From JAJEFO01 sp965221845 (lineage in GTDB: Bacteria; Pseudomonadota; Alphaproteobacteria; Rhodobacterales; Rhodobacteraceae), in contig OZ244919.1 of NCBI GenBank assembly GCA_965221845.1, positions 434,001 to 498,000 on the forward strand: DNA of 64,000 nucleotides, written 5' to 3'. The translations under genes were made by a program, and so were the position numbers. This document shows, in pieces, positions 10,429 to 18,685 of this stretch. Numbering within the stretch: position 1 is the stretch's first letter; each line of letters begins with the position of its first letter. The notes under the pieces are model-generated. The model was not told where the DNA came from, did not search any database, and saw only the letters and a list, made by a program, of their open reading frames with translations.

Positions 10429-10842
10429 TTAGGTTCCAGAATCCGGTGACTCCTTGTCCTGAGCCAGCCTGCGAACCGCACTGCGCGGTATCCGCCGCAC
10501 CCAGACCTCGGCATCGCCGCGCAGCACAGCATGGCAGAAGCGATGGATTCCATCAAGGATCATGAGCCGGCCGAGATTCGGATGGACCTCAAGCGGGAAC
10601 GACGGGTCTGCAGCCTGGATTCTCGCGAATTCGGCGGCATGGGCTTCAGGGCGGTCAATCACCTGGCGGGGCGTGACACGGTAGGCGCGGCCTGCGGGAT
10701 CCGGCCATGCCGGGACATCCAGATGCCATTCCAGCTGCCTTAACGGCACTCTCTCGGCTGGAATTTCGAGCGCCCAAAGCGTCGGAACGTCCCAGTCAAT
10801 CGAATACCAGTACTTCCGGATCGTGATGGGTCGCTCTCGCAT
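10429..10842 (-). CDS. Hypothetical protein with ParB-like (nuclease/sulfiredoxin fold) motif
   Basis: 137 residues with no signal peptide or membrane segment. The stretch LGRLMILDGIHRFCHAVLRGDAEVWVRRIP resembles the ParB catalytic-fold motif, usually something like ILDGHHRxxAA followed by a V-rich strand. Such domains occur in phosphotransferase and chaperone-like proteins as well as in partition proteins, so no role can be assigned. It sits between the binding-protein gene and the divergent GH4 gene, which suggests co-transfer with the sugar locus but proves no functional link. Coding status is supported by the motif and by an uninterrupted frame. Confidence 0.55.
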   Translation of the reverse strand: MRERPITIRKYWYSIDWDVPTLWALEIPAERVPLRQLEWHLDVPAWPDPAGRAYRVTPRQVIDRPEAHAAEFARIQAADPSFPLEVHPNLGRLMILDGIHRFCHAVLRGDAEVWVRRIPRSAVRRLAQDKESPDSGT

Positions 10843-10988
10843 GTGCCTGCACTTCGCCAGCGACAGGATTCCGGAACATTGCCTGAGAAATCCGGTAGCC
10901 CGGCACCACTTCGTCAGTTAGGCTAGCGCGACGGTAACCCGAAACCGGTCGCGCCGCGACCCCATTCGCGAACGGAGTGCCCGAAGAG

Positions 10989-12341
10989 ATGTCCGCATAT
11001 CCGAAGGTTGCATTCATCGGCGCCGGATCAACCGTGTTCATGAAGAACATAGTCGGCGATCTCCTGCAGAGGGAGGCCCTGGCCGGCACGCATCTGGCGC
11101 TGATGGACATCGATCCTGCGCGCCTTGCGGAGTCGGAAGCCGTGGCGCGGAAACTGGTTTCGACACTCGGCGTTCCGGCCTCCGTCACAGCCCATCCTGA
11201 GCGGCGAGAGGCGCTTGACGGCGCGGATTTCGTCATCGTCGCGTTCCAGATCGGGGGATATCAGCCATGCACCGTGACGGACTTCGAGGTTCCGAAGAGG
11301 TTCGGCCTGCGCCAGACGATCGCGGATACACTGGGTGTTGGCGGCATCATGCGGGGCCTGCGTACGGTGCCCCGTCTCTGGGCCCTCTGCGAGGACATGA
11401 TCGCTGTCTGCCCGCAGGCGACAATGCTGCAATACGTGAACCCGATGGCGGTCAACTGCTGGGCGGTTGCCGCGAAATTCCCCGGGATCAGGCAGGTCGG
11501 GCTGTGCCATTCCGTCCAGGGAACGGCGATGGAGCTGGCCCGGGATCTCGACATCCCGATCCAGCGCATCCGCTATCACTGCGCGGGCATCAACCACATG
11601 GCCTTCTACCTCAGGCTCGAGGAGATCATGGAGGACGGCAGTCACCGCGACCTGTATCCCGATCTTCGCCGAGGCTATTCAGAGGGTCGGATTCCCCGGC
11701 CGCCGGTCTCGAATCCGCGATGCCCCAACAAGGTGCGTTACGAGGTCATGACGCGCCTGGGATACTTCGTGACGGAGAGCTCGGAGCACTTTGCCGAATA
11801 CGTGCCCTGGTTCATCAAGCGCGATCGGCCGGATCTCATCGAGGAATTCGGAATTCCGCTGGATGAATATCCAGTGCGGTGCGCCGAGCAGATCGAACGC
11901 TGGAAGACCCAGTCGGAGGAGATCCGGAACGCAAGCGAGATCGAGATCGGGAAAAGCCATGAATACGCTTCCGAGATCATCGATTCGGCCTGGACCGGCC
12001 AGCCCTCCGCGATATACGGCAACGTCCGGAACGGCGGGCTGATCCCGTCGCTTCCGGAAGAGTGCACGGTGGAGGTTCCCTGCCTCGTGGACCGCAACGG
12101 CATCCAGCCGACCCGTGTCGGCGCCCTGCCGCCTCAGGTCTCCGCCCTGATTCGCACAAACGTCAATGTTCAGGAGCTGGTCGTCGCCGCGCTTCTTTCG
12201 GAGAGCCGTGACCACATATACCACGCCGCGATGGTGGACCCGCACACCGCCGCCGAACTTGACCTTGGCCAGATCGAGGCCCTGATGGACGAATTGATCC
12301 AGGCGCATGGCGACTGGCTTCCCGAATGGGTGGGGCGATAG
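10989..12341 (+). CDS. melA: Glycoside hydrolase family 4, probable alpha-galactosidase (MelA-like)
   Basis: Cytoplasmic NAD(+) and Mn(2+)-dependent glycosidase of about 450 residues; GH4 enzymes cleave by a redox-assisted mechanism. The N-terminus YPKVAFIGAGSTVFMKNIVGDLL is the dinucleotide-binding fold. The metal-site motif is QVGLCHSVQGTAMEL (Cys and His at about residues 173-174); CHSV is the form seen in alpha-galactosidases, whereas CHEV and CHGV mark alpha-glucosidases and glucuronidases. YVNPMAVN and CAGINHMAFYL are the other family motifs. I prefer the ATG at 10989 over the GTG at 10977, since GGAG at 10974-10977 then has workable spacing. It is divergent from the transporter cluster and would hydrolyse the imported galactoside. 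Confidence 0.85.
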   Translation: MSAYPKVAFIGAGSTVFMKNIVGDLLQREALAGTHLALMDIDPARLAESEAVARKLVSTLGVPASVTAHPERREALDGADFVIVAFQIGGYQPCTVTDFEVPKRFGLRQTIADTLGVGGIMRGLRTVPRLWALCEDMIAVCPQATMLQYVNPMAVNCWAVAAKFPGIRQVGLCHSVQGTAMELARDLDIPIQRIRYHCAGINHMAFYLRLEEIMEDGSHRDLYPDLRRGYSEGRIPRPPVSNPRCPNKVRYEVMTRLGYFVTESSEHFAEYVPWFIKRDRPDLIEEFGIPLDEYPVRCAEQIERWKTQSEEIRNASEIEIGKSHEYASEIIDSAWTGQPSAIYGNVRNGGLIPSLPEECTVEVPCLVDRNGIQPTRVGALPPQVSALIRTNVNVQELVVAALLSESRDHIYHAAMVDPHTAAELDLGQIEALMDELIQAHGDWLPEWVGR

Positions 12342-12888
12342 GCAGGAACGCGCGCCTGCGCGGCGCCACCTTGCGTGGCAGCCGACATCGGGACCGCGAA
12401 CCCGTCCTGCCCGCCGGAATGACGAAGGCGCCCGAAGCGTTGCCGCAAGGCTGCATCCAGGCGGGCACGGACGTGAAACACGGCCGGCGCTGCGGTCCCG
12501 GCGGACGCCTCCAGCGCGGCGGGACGCTCATGGCGCCCAATGGCATTGGCGCCGGACCACCGCGCGACAGCGGCCATCCCGGGCCGCCATGCGGTCCGGC
12601 GTCAGGAGCGCGCGCCCGGGATCCGGGCGAGCGGCCATGACAGCGGAACGGGGCGTCCCCGTGACCGGAATCGCAGGTGCGGCAGAGGCGCATCCGAAAT
12701 CAGGGGACGCCATCCCTCCCGTCGAGCGATCATGCAGGGTTGCGCCCGGCGCGCCGCGGCTGCGCGGCGCCGCATCGCCGGCGGACCGTCTTGCCGCATG
12801 AGGATCCGGCCCGGGTGTAGCCCAATTTTTTGACTCGGGCCCCCAATGGTCCAACTTGCCTGCAGTTCAAGAGAGTCGGGCAGCCTTA
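12342..12888. other. Intergenic stretch without recognisable gene
   Basis: About 550 bases of high-GC sequence between the GH4 gene and IS-A copy 1. The open frames here are long only because of base composition and show no family motifs. I see no repeat shared with the rest of the window and no convincing terminator. Confidence 0.5.
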
Positions 12889-13847
12889 GAGCTTGACCTA
12901 AAATGTGGATGGCCTCCCCCAGATGTGGCATTTCCCTGTCAGAGGCAAACCAGACAAGGAGGACACAATGGCCTGGGACGAGACCACCCGCGAAGAGCAT
13001 GACCGCAAGTCGGAGCGACATGAAACCGACCTGACCGACGAGGAACGGCTTCTGGTCGAGCCGCTGCTTCCGGCCCCGGCGAAGCTTGGCCGCCGCCGGA
13101 CGACCGACCTGCGCGAGACGTCCGACGCGATCCAGTACATGCTGGCCACGGGATGCCAGTGGCGGGCGATTCCCAAGTGCTTTCCGCCCTCTGCGACCGT
13201 CCAGAACCACTCCTGCGCGTGGCGCGACAACGGCGTCCTGGAACGGATGCTGGACGCGCTGCGCACGCTGGGCCGCGCGCAGGCGGGGCGCGAGGCGCAG
13301 CCGACGGCGGCCGCGATCGACAGCCAGTCGGTGAAGACGACGGAGGCGGGCGGGCCGGCGGGTTGCGACGCGGGCAAGAAGGTCAAGGGCAGGAAGCGGC
13401 ACCTGACGGTGGACGTCGAGGGGTTCCCGATCGCGCTCCGGGTGCTACGGGGGCGGACGTGCAGGACCGGGACGGGGCGCCGGCCGTCATCCTGGCGATG
13501 CCGGGAAGGCGCCGCAGGTGACGAAGCTGTGGGCGGACGGCGGCTACGCGGGTCCGAAGCTCGAGGCCGCGCTGGCGGAGCACGGCCTGGGGCCGGTCGT
13601 CGAGATCGTCCAGCGGCCCAGGGAAACAAGGGGCTTCACGGTCCTGTACCGCCGCTGGGTGGTGGAGCGGACGTTTGCGTGGATGTCGCGGTGCCGGCGT
13701 CTGGCGAAGGACTTCGAGCGGACGCTGGAGAGCTCGCTGGCCTGGGCGCAGCTCGCGGCGTGCCGGTTCCTGATGCGGCGGGTGGCGCGGGGCCAAGAGG
13801 CTGGAATCTCTTAACATATTGATATTATTGAATTATAATTCAAGCTC
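12889..13847 (+). mobile_element. IS-A copy 1 (IS5-family insertion sequence, 959 bp)
   Basis: Bounded by the inverted repeat GAGCTTGA / TCAAGCTC and flanked on both sides by a TTA target duplication (12886-12888 and 13848-13850). It is near-identical to IS-A copies at 20316-21275 and 37394-39225. The right end is distinctly AT-rich (ATATTGATATTATTGAATTATAA region). It lies just upstream of the halogenase gene, so its outward end could affect that gene's expression. Confidence 0.92.
12968..13814 (+). pseudogene. IS-A transposase, two frameshifts
   Basis: IS5-family transposase. The N-terminal domain LTDEERLLVEPLLPAPAKLGRRRTTDLRE begins at the ATG at 12968, preceded by AAGGAGGACACA. IDSQSVKTTEAGG holds the first catalytic Asp; LWADGGYAGPKLEAAL the second; WVVERTFAWMSRCRRLAKDFE the catalytic Glu. 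The frame shifts by -1 after FPIALRVL (a break shared by all three copies). It shifts again where ATGCCGGGAAGG replaces ATGCTGGAGAAGG of copy 2, one base shorter, leaving MTKLWADGG... as a separate frame. Confidence 0.85.
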
Positions 13848-13987
13848 TTATTTTCTTGACAAAGTGATGGTGCGGTAGCGCCAGCCAATCATGGCGGTCA
13901 AAAAATTGAGATGCACCCATCCGGCCCGTGCCGCTTGACCCGGGCTTCGCGATTGCCGATTCTCCGCCGCCGAGGAAGAGAGGCCCC

Positions 13988-15517
13988 ATGGCCGGTTCGC
14001 AGCAGGGCAGGAAAGTCGTGGTGGTCGGCGGTGGAACCGCAGGCTGGCTCGCGGCGCTCATTCTGCAGAAGACCGCCAGCGACAGCGGACTCGATCTCGG
14101 CATCGACGTTGTCGAAGCGAGCTCGATCCCGACCATTGGCGTTGGCGAAGGCACCACCGCCGTGTTCCGGAGCCTGATTCTCCATCTTGGTTTCGACGAG
14201 TTCGAGTTTCTGCGGAAGACGGAGGCCACGATCAAGTTCGGCATCCGTCATCGCGACTGGCGGCGGAAAGGACACGGCTATGACGGTCCCATCGACGACC
14301 CGCAGCAGATTGCCGGCCCCCCGCCAGGGCGCTGGCTCAACCAGCATTGCATCGCGACCGGACGCCCCGTAGCCGATGCGCATCTCTTCACCCATCTCAT
14401 GAAGCGCCGCAGATCGCCCTTCATCCAGCGCGGCGAAAGGCCGCCCATGCCCGTCGGCCCGTTTCACCACGCGTACCATTTTGACCAAGCGCTCGCGGGC
14501 CGGTACCTTCGCGAAAAGGCGGACGGCATCCGCCGGATCGATGCGGTCGTGCAGGGCGCGGTCAAGAACGCGGACACCGGTCGAATCAGGCATGTCGTTA
14601 CGGAAGACGGCCAGCAGATTGCCGGCGACCTCTTTGTGGACTGCACCGGATTCCGGCGCACCCTGATCGGGAAGCAGCTCGGAGCCAGTTGGGTCAGCTA
14701 CAATGAACGGCTCCCGGTAAACCGGGCCATGCCTTTCTGGATCGATCTCGACGATGGCGTCGAAATACCTCCCTACACTCTCGCATGGGCGCAGAAGGCA
14801 GGCTGGATGTGGCAGATTCCGACCCTCCGGCGCATGGGAAGCGGCTACGTCTATTCCGATGCATTCCTGACGCCGCACGAGGCACAGCTCGAAATCGAAT
14901 CCGTGCTTGGCCACCCGATCGAACCTCGCAATGACATTCGCATTGATGCAGGGCGCCTGGACCGGGCCTGGATAGGAAACTGCCTGGCGGCGGGTCTCGC
15001 GCAGAGTTTCTTCGAGCCGCTGGAGGCCACGTCAATCCACGGCACGGTCGTGCAGTTGATCCTCTTCTCCGAACGCCACCTGCGCGCCGCGCTCGAAGGC
15101 CGTGGCGATGCGGACTCCTACAACGCGACGGTGGCCCGGCAGGCTGACGATTTCTGCACGTTCATAAACACGCATTATGTCAGCGAACGGCGCGACACGC
15201 CGTTCTGGAGACATGTTGCGGAATGCTGCATTGGCGACAACGTCCGGGAGCGGCTGGACCTCTGGCGAACGAAGACGCCCTCAAAGTCGGATTTCGATCC
15301 GTTCCCCGGAGGCTTTCCGCATATCGAGGACCAGCTGTACGTCCCGGTCCTTGACGGTCTCGGCCTGACAAGCCGTGCGGCGGCCCGTGCCGAACTGGCG
15401 AGGAATCCACCCCTGCGCAAACAGGCCAGGAAACTCGTGAGTTTCCTGGCCGGGGAGTTCCGCCGTGCCAGCGGGAAAGCGCTCGGGCACCGGGCGTTCC
15501 TGCAATCCGTCAGGTGA
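13988..15517 (+). CDS. Flavin-dependent tryptophan halogenase family protein
   Basis: About 509 residues. Family members use FADH2 from a separate flavin reductase, O2 and halide to halogenate tryptophan or other aromatics. Seen here: FAD-binding GGGTAGW (about residues 14-20); the lysine in ATIKFGIRHRDW (about residue 83), aligned with PrnA Lys79 that forms the lysine chloramine; the family signature WMWQIP (about 273-278); and FFEPLEATSIHG with the glutamate at about 343, matching PrnA Glu346. The ATG at 13988 has GAAGAGAGG just upstream. No flavin reductase or biosynthetic genes are adjacent; the gene stands alone between IS-A copy 1 and a MITE. The true substrate is unknown, and several family members act on sugars, peptides or lipids. 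Confidence 0.9.
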   Translation: MAGSQQGRKVVVVGGGTAGWLAALILQKTASDSGLDLGIDVVEASSIPTIGVGEGTTAVFRSLILHLGFDEFEFLRKTEATIKFGIRHRDWRRKGHGYDGPIDDPQQIAGPPPGRWLNQHCIATGRPVADAHLFTHLMKRRRSPFIQRGERPPMPVGPFHHAYHFDQALAGRYLREKADGIRRIDAVVQGAVKNADTGRIRHVVTEDGQQIAGDLFVDCTGFRRTLIGKQLGASWVSYNERLPVNRAMPFWIDLDDGVEIPPYTLAWAQKAGWMWQIPTLRRMGSGYVYSDAFLTPHEAQLEIESVLGHPIEPRNDIRIDAGRLDRAWIGNCLAAGLAQSFFEPLEATSIHGTVVQLILFSERHLRAALEGRGDADSYNATVARQADDFCTFINTHYVSERRDTPFWRHVAECCIGDNVRERLDLWRTKTPSKSDFDPFPGGFPHIEDQLYVPVLDGLGLTSRAAARAELARNPPLRKQARKLVSFLAGEFRRASGKALGHRAFLQSVR

Positions 15518-15778
15518 CCCGGCGGGCACGGCCCGGACCTGCCGGTTTCTGGCGGCAGCGGCCAGCCAGCGGAAAAGGCTGCGGGCGTTCGGCCGGAAGC
15601 GCAGCAATTCCCGCCAGCCTGACCGTCGGCGCGCGAACGCCCGGTCATGTCGGTCTTCAGGTCGGGGTTCGCGTCGTCGGTCGGCAGGCCTCGGTCCCGC
15701 CCGGAGCGGTGCGTCGTCCCGTCCCTGCCGCGCCTCTCCCATGTCTCCCTCCTCCCCCATAAGCGTTAACTTGTTTTA

Positions 15779-15876
15779 GAGCTTGACCTAAAACTCCATA
15801 TATAGTTCCATAATGGCGTATTCAAAGGATTTTAGCACAACATATAGTGTCTTGGCATGAATTTTAGGTCAAGCTC
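15779..15876. mobile_element. 98-bp MITE related to IS-A
   Basis: A short AT-rich noncoding element with perfect terminal inverted repeats GAGCTTGACCTAAAA / TTTTAGGTCAAGCTC. It is flanked by TTA duplications (15776-15778 and 15877-15879). Both ends copy the left end of IS-A (GAGCTTGACCTAAAATG), and the duplication size matches, so IS-A transposase could mobilise it in trans. The interior has no similarity to IS-A coding sequence. IS-B copy 2 has inserted at the TA inside its right-hand duplication. Confidence 0.85.
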
Positions 15877-15879
15877 TTA

Positions 15880-16670
15880 GGGCCCGTTGACAGTCATGTC
15901 GCGGCGACCACGCCGGCGACGAGGCGATCCCCGCCGCGAAGCTCCCGCCGGTCCTGGCGCAGCGCGGCGCCGCGACCGCCCGGAACTCCCCGGCCTTCGC
16001 GAAGAGGCTCTCCGCCAGGCGCCGCCACCCGCAGACCTCCCGGCCGTGCGCCCGCGGCGCCGTCCGGCTCCGCCTCGACGGGACCGCCGCCTCCGCCCCG
16101 CGTCCAGCCAGGTCCTCGAGCAGCCGGTCCGCGCCGGACGCCCTGTCGCCGGCGAAGGCCCCGAACGCCAGGCCGCCGGGAAGCCCCGGCACCCCATAGG
16201 GCCGTGCGCCTGGCCGGGAAGGACCGTGAAGCGCACGAGATGTCCAAGCGCGTCCACGACGGCCACGGCCCTGCCCGTCAGGCCGCCTCTCGAACGGCCG
16301 GTCCCCTGGCCCGAGGTCCCCCTCTTGCGCCGGACGCCTTCCGGGTCGCCCGGACCGCCGTGCCGCCGCCGGACACGCGCTCGAGGCCGGACTCCTCCGA
16401 CAGGGCGTCGGAAACGCGCGCGAAGACCTCCGGAAGCGGCCGGCGCCGGAACCGCCTGGAGACGCCGTCCCGGTTCCCGGACCGCTCGGGGAGGCCGCGC
16501 CACGGCGACCCCGTGCGGAACCGCCACGGCACCGCCTCCATGAAGCGGCGGCTGTCCGCCGCCGTGCCGCCGGGGTCGGATTTCTTGCCCGGCAGCATGT
16601 CCCCGGTCCGCGCCCGCATGGCGTCGGTCAATACCGTCCTGTCTGCATCGTCATCTCTCTGCTCGCTCAT
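15880..16670 (-). pseudogene. IS-B copy 2 transposase ORFA/ORFB, inactive
   Basis: ORFA (16670 to 16278) reads DRTVLTDAMRARTGDMLPGKKSDPGGTAAD and continues to PRARGPAVREAA. ORFB is split by an extra shift: one frame gives GRSRGGLTGRAVAVVDALGHLVRF, another GLPGGLAFGAFAGDRASGADRLLEDL. The A4G5 slip site seen in copy 3 has become CAAGAGGGGG, so ribosomal frameshifting from ORFA to ORFB would also be lost. Conserved YDK of the C-terminal signature is missing. Confidence 0.8.
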
Positions 16671-16758
16671 GCCGTTGTTGCCTCATGCCGTCGTTCCGGC
16701 GGTTGTTGGGGCCGAAAATGGCATCAAGACGATTCGCAAGACGACTGTCAACGGGCCC
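15880..16758 (-). mobile_element. IS-B copy 2 (IS5-family, 879 bp, decayed)
   Basis: Complete at both ends: GGGCCCGTTGACAGTC at the left, its complement at 16743-16758, and TA duplicated at 15878-15879 and 16759-16760. On the left it abuts the MITE; on the right its TA falls in the -10-like TAGGTT of the small coiled-coil gene at 16771, separating that gene from its -35 element. Compared with copy 3 it is enriched in A/T to G/C substitutions. Confidence 0.9.
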
Positions 16759-16770
16759 TAGGTTGTCGGC

Positions 16771-17019
16771 ATGGGCGACGCGCGGGACATCAACGCGCTT
16801 TCGGAGCGCATGAAGACGATGCAGGCGGAGAACGAGACGCTGAAGGCGGACCTCACCGCGACCCTGTCCGGGATGCGGACCGACATGGCTAGGCGTGACG
16901 CGGCCCGCTCGGAGCGTGACGCGACCGCGCGCTGGTGGCAGACCGCCATCATGATCGCCGCCGTCGCGGCCCTGATCACCTTCGCGCCCGACCTGCAGCG
17001 GCTGGCGGCCGGACCCTAG
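16771..17019 (+). CDS. Small coiled-coil membrane protein (family copy A)
   Basis: 82 residues: MGDARDINALSERMKTMQAENETLKADLTATL is a predicted coiled coil, followed by a charged linker and one C-terminal membrane segment TAIMIAAVAALITFAPDLQ. The layout suggests a tail-anchored or C-terminally anchored inner-membrane protein. Two paralogues occur at 18131-18415 and 22439-22681 with the same opening residues. In those copies a TTGACG-17-TAGGTT promoter precedes the ATG by six bases; here IS-B copy 2 has replaced the -35 side. Function not recognised. A perfect 9-bp stem hairpin follows at 17027-17046. Confidence 0.6.
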   Translation: MGDARDINALSERMKTMQAENETLKADLTATLSGMRTDMARRDAARSERDATARWWQTAIMIAAVAALITFAPDLQRLAAGP

Positions 17020-17026
17020 ATCCGCC

Positions 17027-17046
17027 GCCCGCGCCACGGCGCGGGC
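17027..17046 (+). terminator. GC-rich hairpin downstream of small coiled-coil gene A
   Basis: GCCCGCGCC and GGCGCGGGC form a perfect stem around a two-base centre, so about eight pairs with a CACG loop in practice. The same hairpin occurs after copy C at 22770-22787, in the same position between the two genes of the module. No U-tract follows, so it may act as an attenuator or mRNA stabiliser instead of a terminator. Confidence 0.45.
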
Positions 17047-17076
17047 CGTGAACAACAGACTGAAAGGATAAATGGA

Positions 17077-17837
17077 ATGAAGGAATTCCTGACAAACCTT
17101 GTCACCCCCCCCCCCCCCCCCCAATGGCATTCGAGCACAGCTCGCCGCCGCATCGCTGATCACCGCGCTGGCCCTGCTGGCCGCGCCCGCGACGGCGCAG
17201 GTGGACTGGGCCACTGTCTTTGACGGCGAGGCAGGGCAGGTGCACTGTCCACCGGGCAAGACCAATACTGGTGGTGGTTCATTGTAATAGTGCCCGGAAC
17301 TGTGAAAACAGATCGAGCCGATGTCCGAACAAGTAGTCCGTTAACTCTTGCTGCTAGCCGAACAATCATTCCAGCCCTGGCAGCCCAGACGAGCATTCCG
17401 GTCCGGATCGTTGTGTATCGAGGCAACAGTTACACCGCCCTTGAGGCGATTGGGACAGTCACGGCGGACACCCCGCTGGCACCTGTCACCCGGACATTCA
17501 GCGGCCTGAGATCGAACACGCGCCATGCCGCGGATCTGGTTGCAGGGAGTAATATCAATAACGTCCTCCTAACCACCTGCTTCAGGACGGGGGGAGACTC
17601 CAGCGGACCTGCCGCGGCCCCTCGCCCACCATGACGACATCAACCACGGCGGCACAGCAAGCGGCTGCTATGCCTTTGCGGACCGCAATGGCCCCGACCA
17701 CCGGAAAAAGGTCAATGCCTGCCTGTGCGGATCCCGGAACAGTTCCGGCCAGTGGGCGCGGACCGATGCCGAGGACGGCTACGAATACATCAGCAGCCCC
17801 GGCTACCGGACCACGCTGGGCTGCACCACGAACTGAC
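17077..17837 (+). pseudogene. Exported protein gene with 18-C tract (module A), out of frame
   Basis: AAAGGA precedes ATG 17077, which opens MKEFLTNLVT and runs into 18 consecutive C residues (17105-17122). With 17 C the frame would continue into a signal peptide IRAQLAAASLITALALLAAPATAQ and mature VDWATVFDGEAGQVHC; with 18 it is off by one. Further shifts follow: near 17270, and at a G6 run near 17590. The end reads GGTASGCYAFADRNGPDHRK to YRTTLGCTTN, cysteine-bearing and credible as a secreted protein terminus. No family recognised. It is either a phase-variable locus in the OFF state or a decaying gene. Confidence 0.55.
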
Positions 17838-18130
17838 CGGCATCAGACGCCATCCACACGGGGCGGCCTGCAGGTCGCCCCTTTTCGCAATTGCGGCGAT
17901 TCCAAACTGAGACACTACCGGAAATCCCGTGTCGCCCGGTCCATGAGGTCGCGGGTGCGGTCGAGCGACGCCCGGGGCCGGGTCGTCAGAACGCGGCGAT
18001 GACGGCGGCCACGGCGATGGCGACGCCGGCCAGCGTCGCGCGCCCTACGGCAACCCGGGCCGTTTTCAGGCGGCGGACGCTGGTGTTGCGCTCGTGCGCT
18101 CGTTGCGGAATGGATCAGGCGACGCCGGCA

Positions 18131-18415
18131 TCAGCCGGGCAGTCCGATCAGGATGCCCAGGAAGGCGAAGCCCGCGCCGAGGACGGCGACGGTCAGGACG
18201 ATCTGCGCGATGCCGAAACCGACGGTCCACCGCTGGTTGTCCTTGTCGCGCCTCGCCGCGTCCTCGCGGTGCGCGGCCATGTCGGCCCGCAGCCTCTCGA
18301 AGGCCGCGTTGTTGCGCTCCAGCGTCGCCGAGAGGTCGGCCTGCAACGTCTTCATGCGCTCCTCCAGCACGGCGATGCGCTCCGGGAGCGGTTGGTTGTC
18401 CGGCGCGTCGCCCAT
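18131..18415 (-). CDS. Small coiled-coil membrane protein (family copy B)
   Basis: 94 residues. MGDAPDNQPLPERIAVLEERMKTLQADLSATLERNNAAFERLRADM is a strong heptad-repeat coiled coil. A charged linker (HREDAARRDKDNQRW) is followed by a hydrophobic C-terminal segment IAQIVLTVAVLGAGFAFLGILIGLPG. It closely resembles copy C (22439-22681) and, less so, copy A. The sequence just after its stop also matches that after copy C, so a longer segment was duplicated. The start is fixed by conservation across paralogues. Role unknown; the architecture recalls small holin- or accessory-type membrane proteins, but nothing specific supports that. Confidence 0.65.
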   Translation of the reverse strand: MGDAPDNQPLPERIAVLEERMKTLQADLSATLERNNAAFERLRADMAAHREDAARRDKDNQRWTVGFGIAQIVLTVAVLGAGFAFLGILIGLPG

Positions 18416-18421
18416 ATCCCC

Positions 18422-18450
18422 AACCTAGGCTCCCGCCCGCGTCCCGTCAA
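18422..18450 (-). promoter_or_regulatory. Sigma-70-like promoter, probably leaderless, for copy B
   Basis: On the minus strand TTGACG (18450-18445), a 17-base spacer and TAGGTT (18427-18422), then six bases to the ATG. Transcription would start at or next to the start codon. The same arrangement precedes copy C at 22404-22432. Confidence 0.6.
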
Positions 18451-18589
18451 GGCCGATGAGGCAGCCCGGGTCCTCGCGGCACCTGCCGCACTGGCCAGGG
18501 GCTCACCCGCGATCAGGGCTTTAGGCCCAGGACCTCGGACCTTCCCGGCAATGACGGTCCCAACCCGGTACAGATGCCGATTCCGCGAT

Positions 18590-18620
18590 GAAATCATTTG
18601 AAATCACATAATTTCATTTC
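18590..18620. promoter_or_regulatory. AT-rich inverted repeat upstream of parA-like gene
   Basis: Two GAAAT and two ATTTC half-sites in inverted order (GAAATCATTTGAAATC then ATAATTTCATTTC) in an AT-rich island inside GC-rich DNA, about 65 bases before the ParA-like start. ParA-type operons are often autoregulated from such sites; that role here is inference. Confidence 0.4.
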
Positions 18621-18685
18621 GCAGCACTTGACATCATTCCATGATACACTGCGGCGCACAAGCTGTCCGACGGGAAGGCGTGACA

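Noticed and set aside
13856..13861. TTGACA just outside IS-A copy 1 as a hybrid promoter for the halogenase
   Set aside because: No acceptable -10 element at 16-18 bases downstream.
17020..17060. GC-rich stem after small coiled-coil gene A as a tRNA or riboswitch
   Set aside because: Only a simple hairpin; no cloverleaf or further conserved elements.
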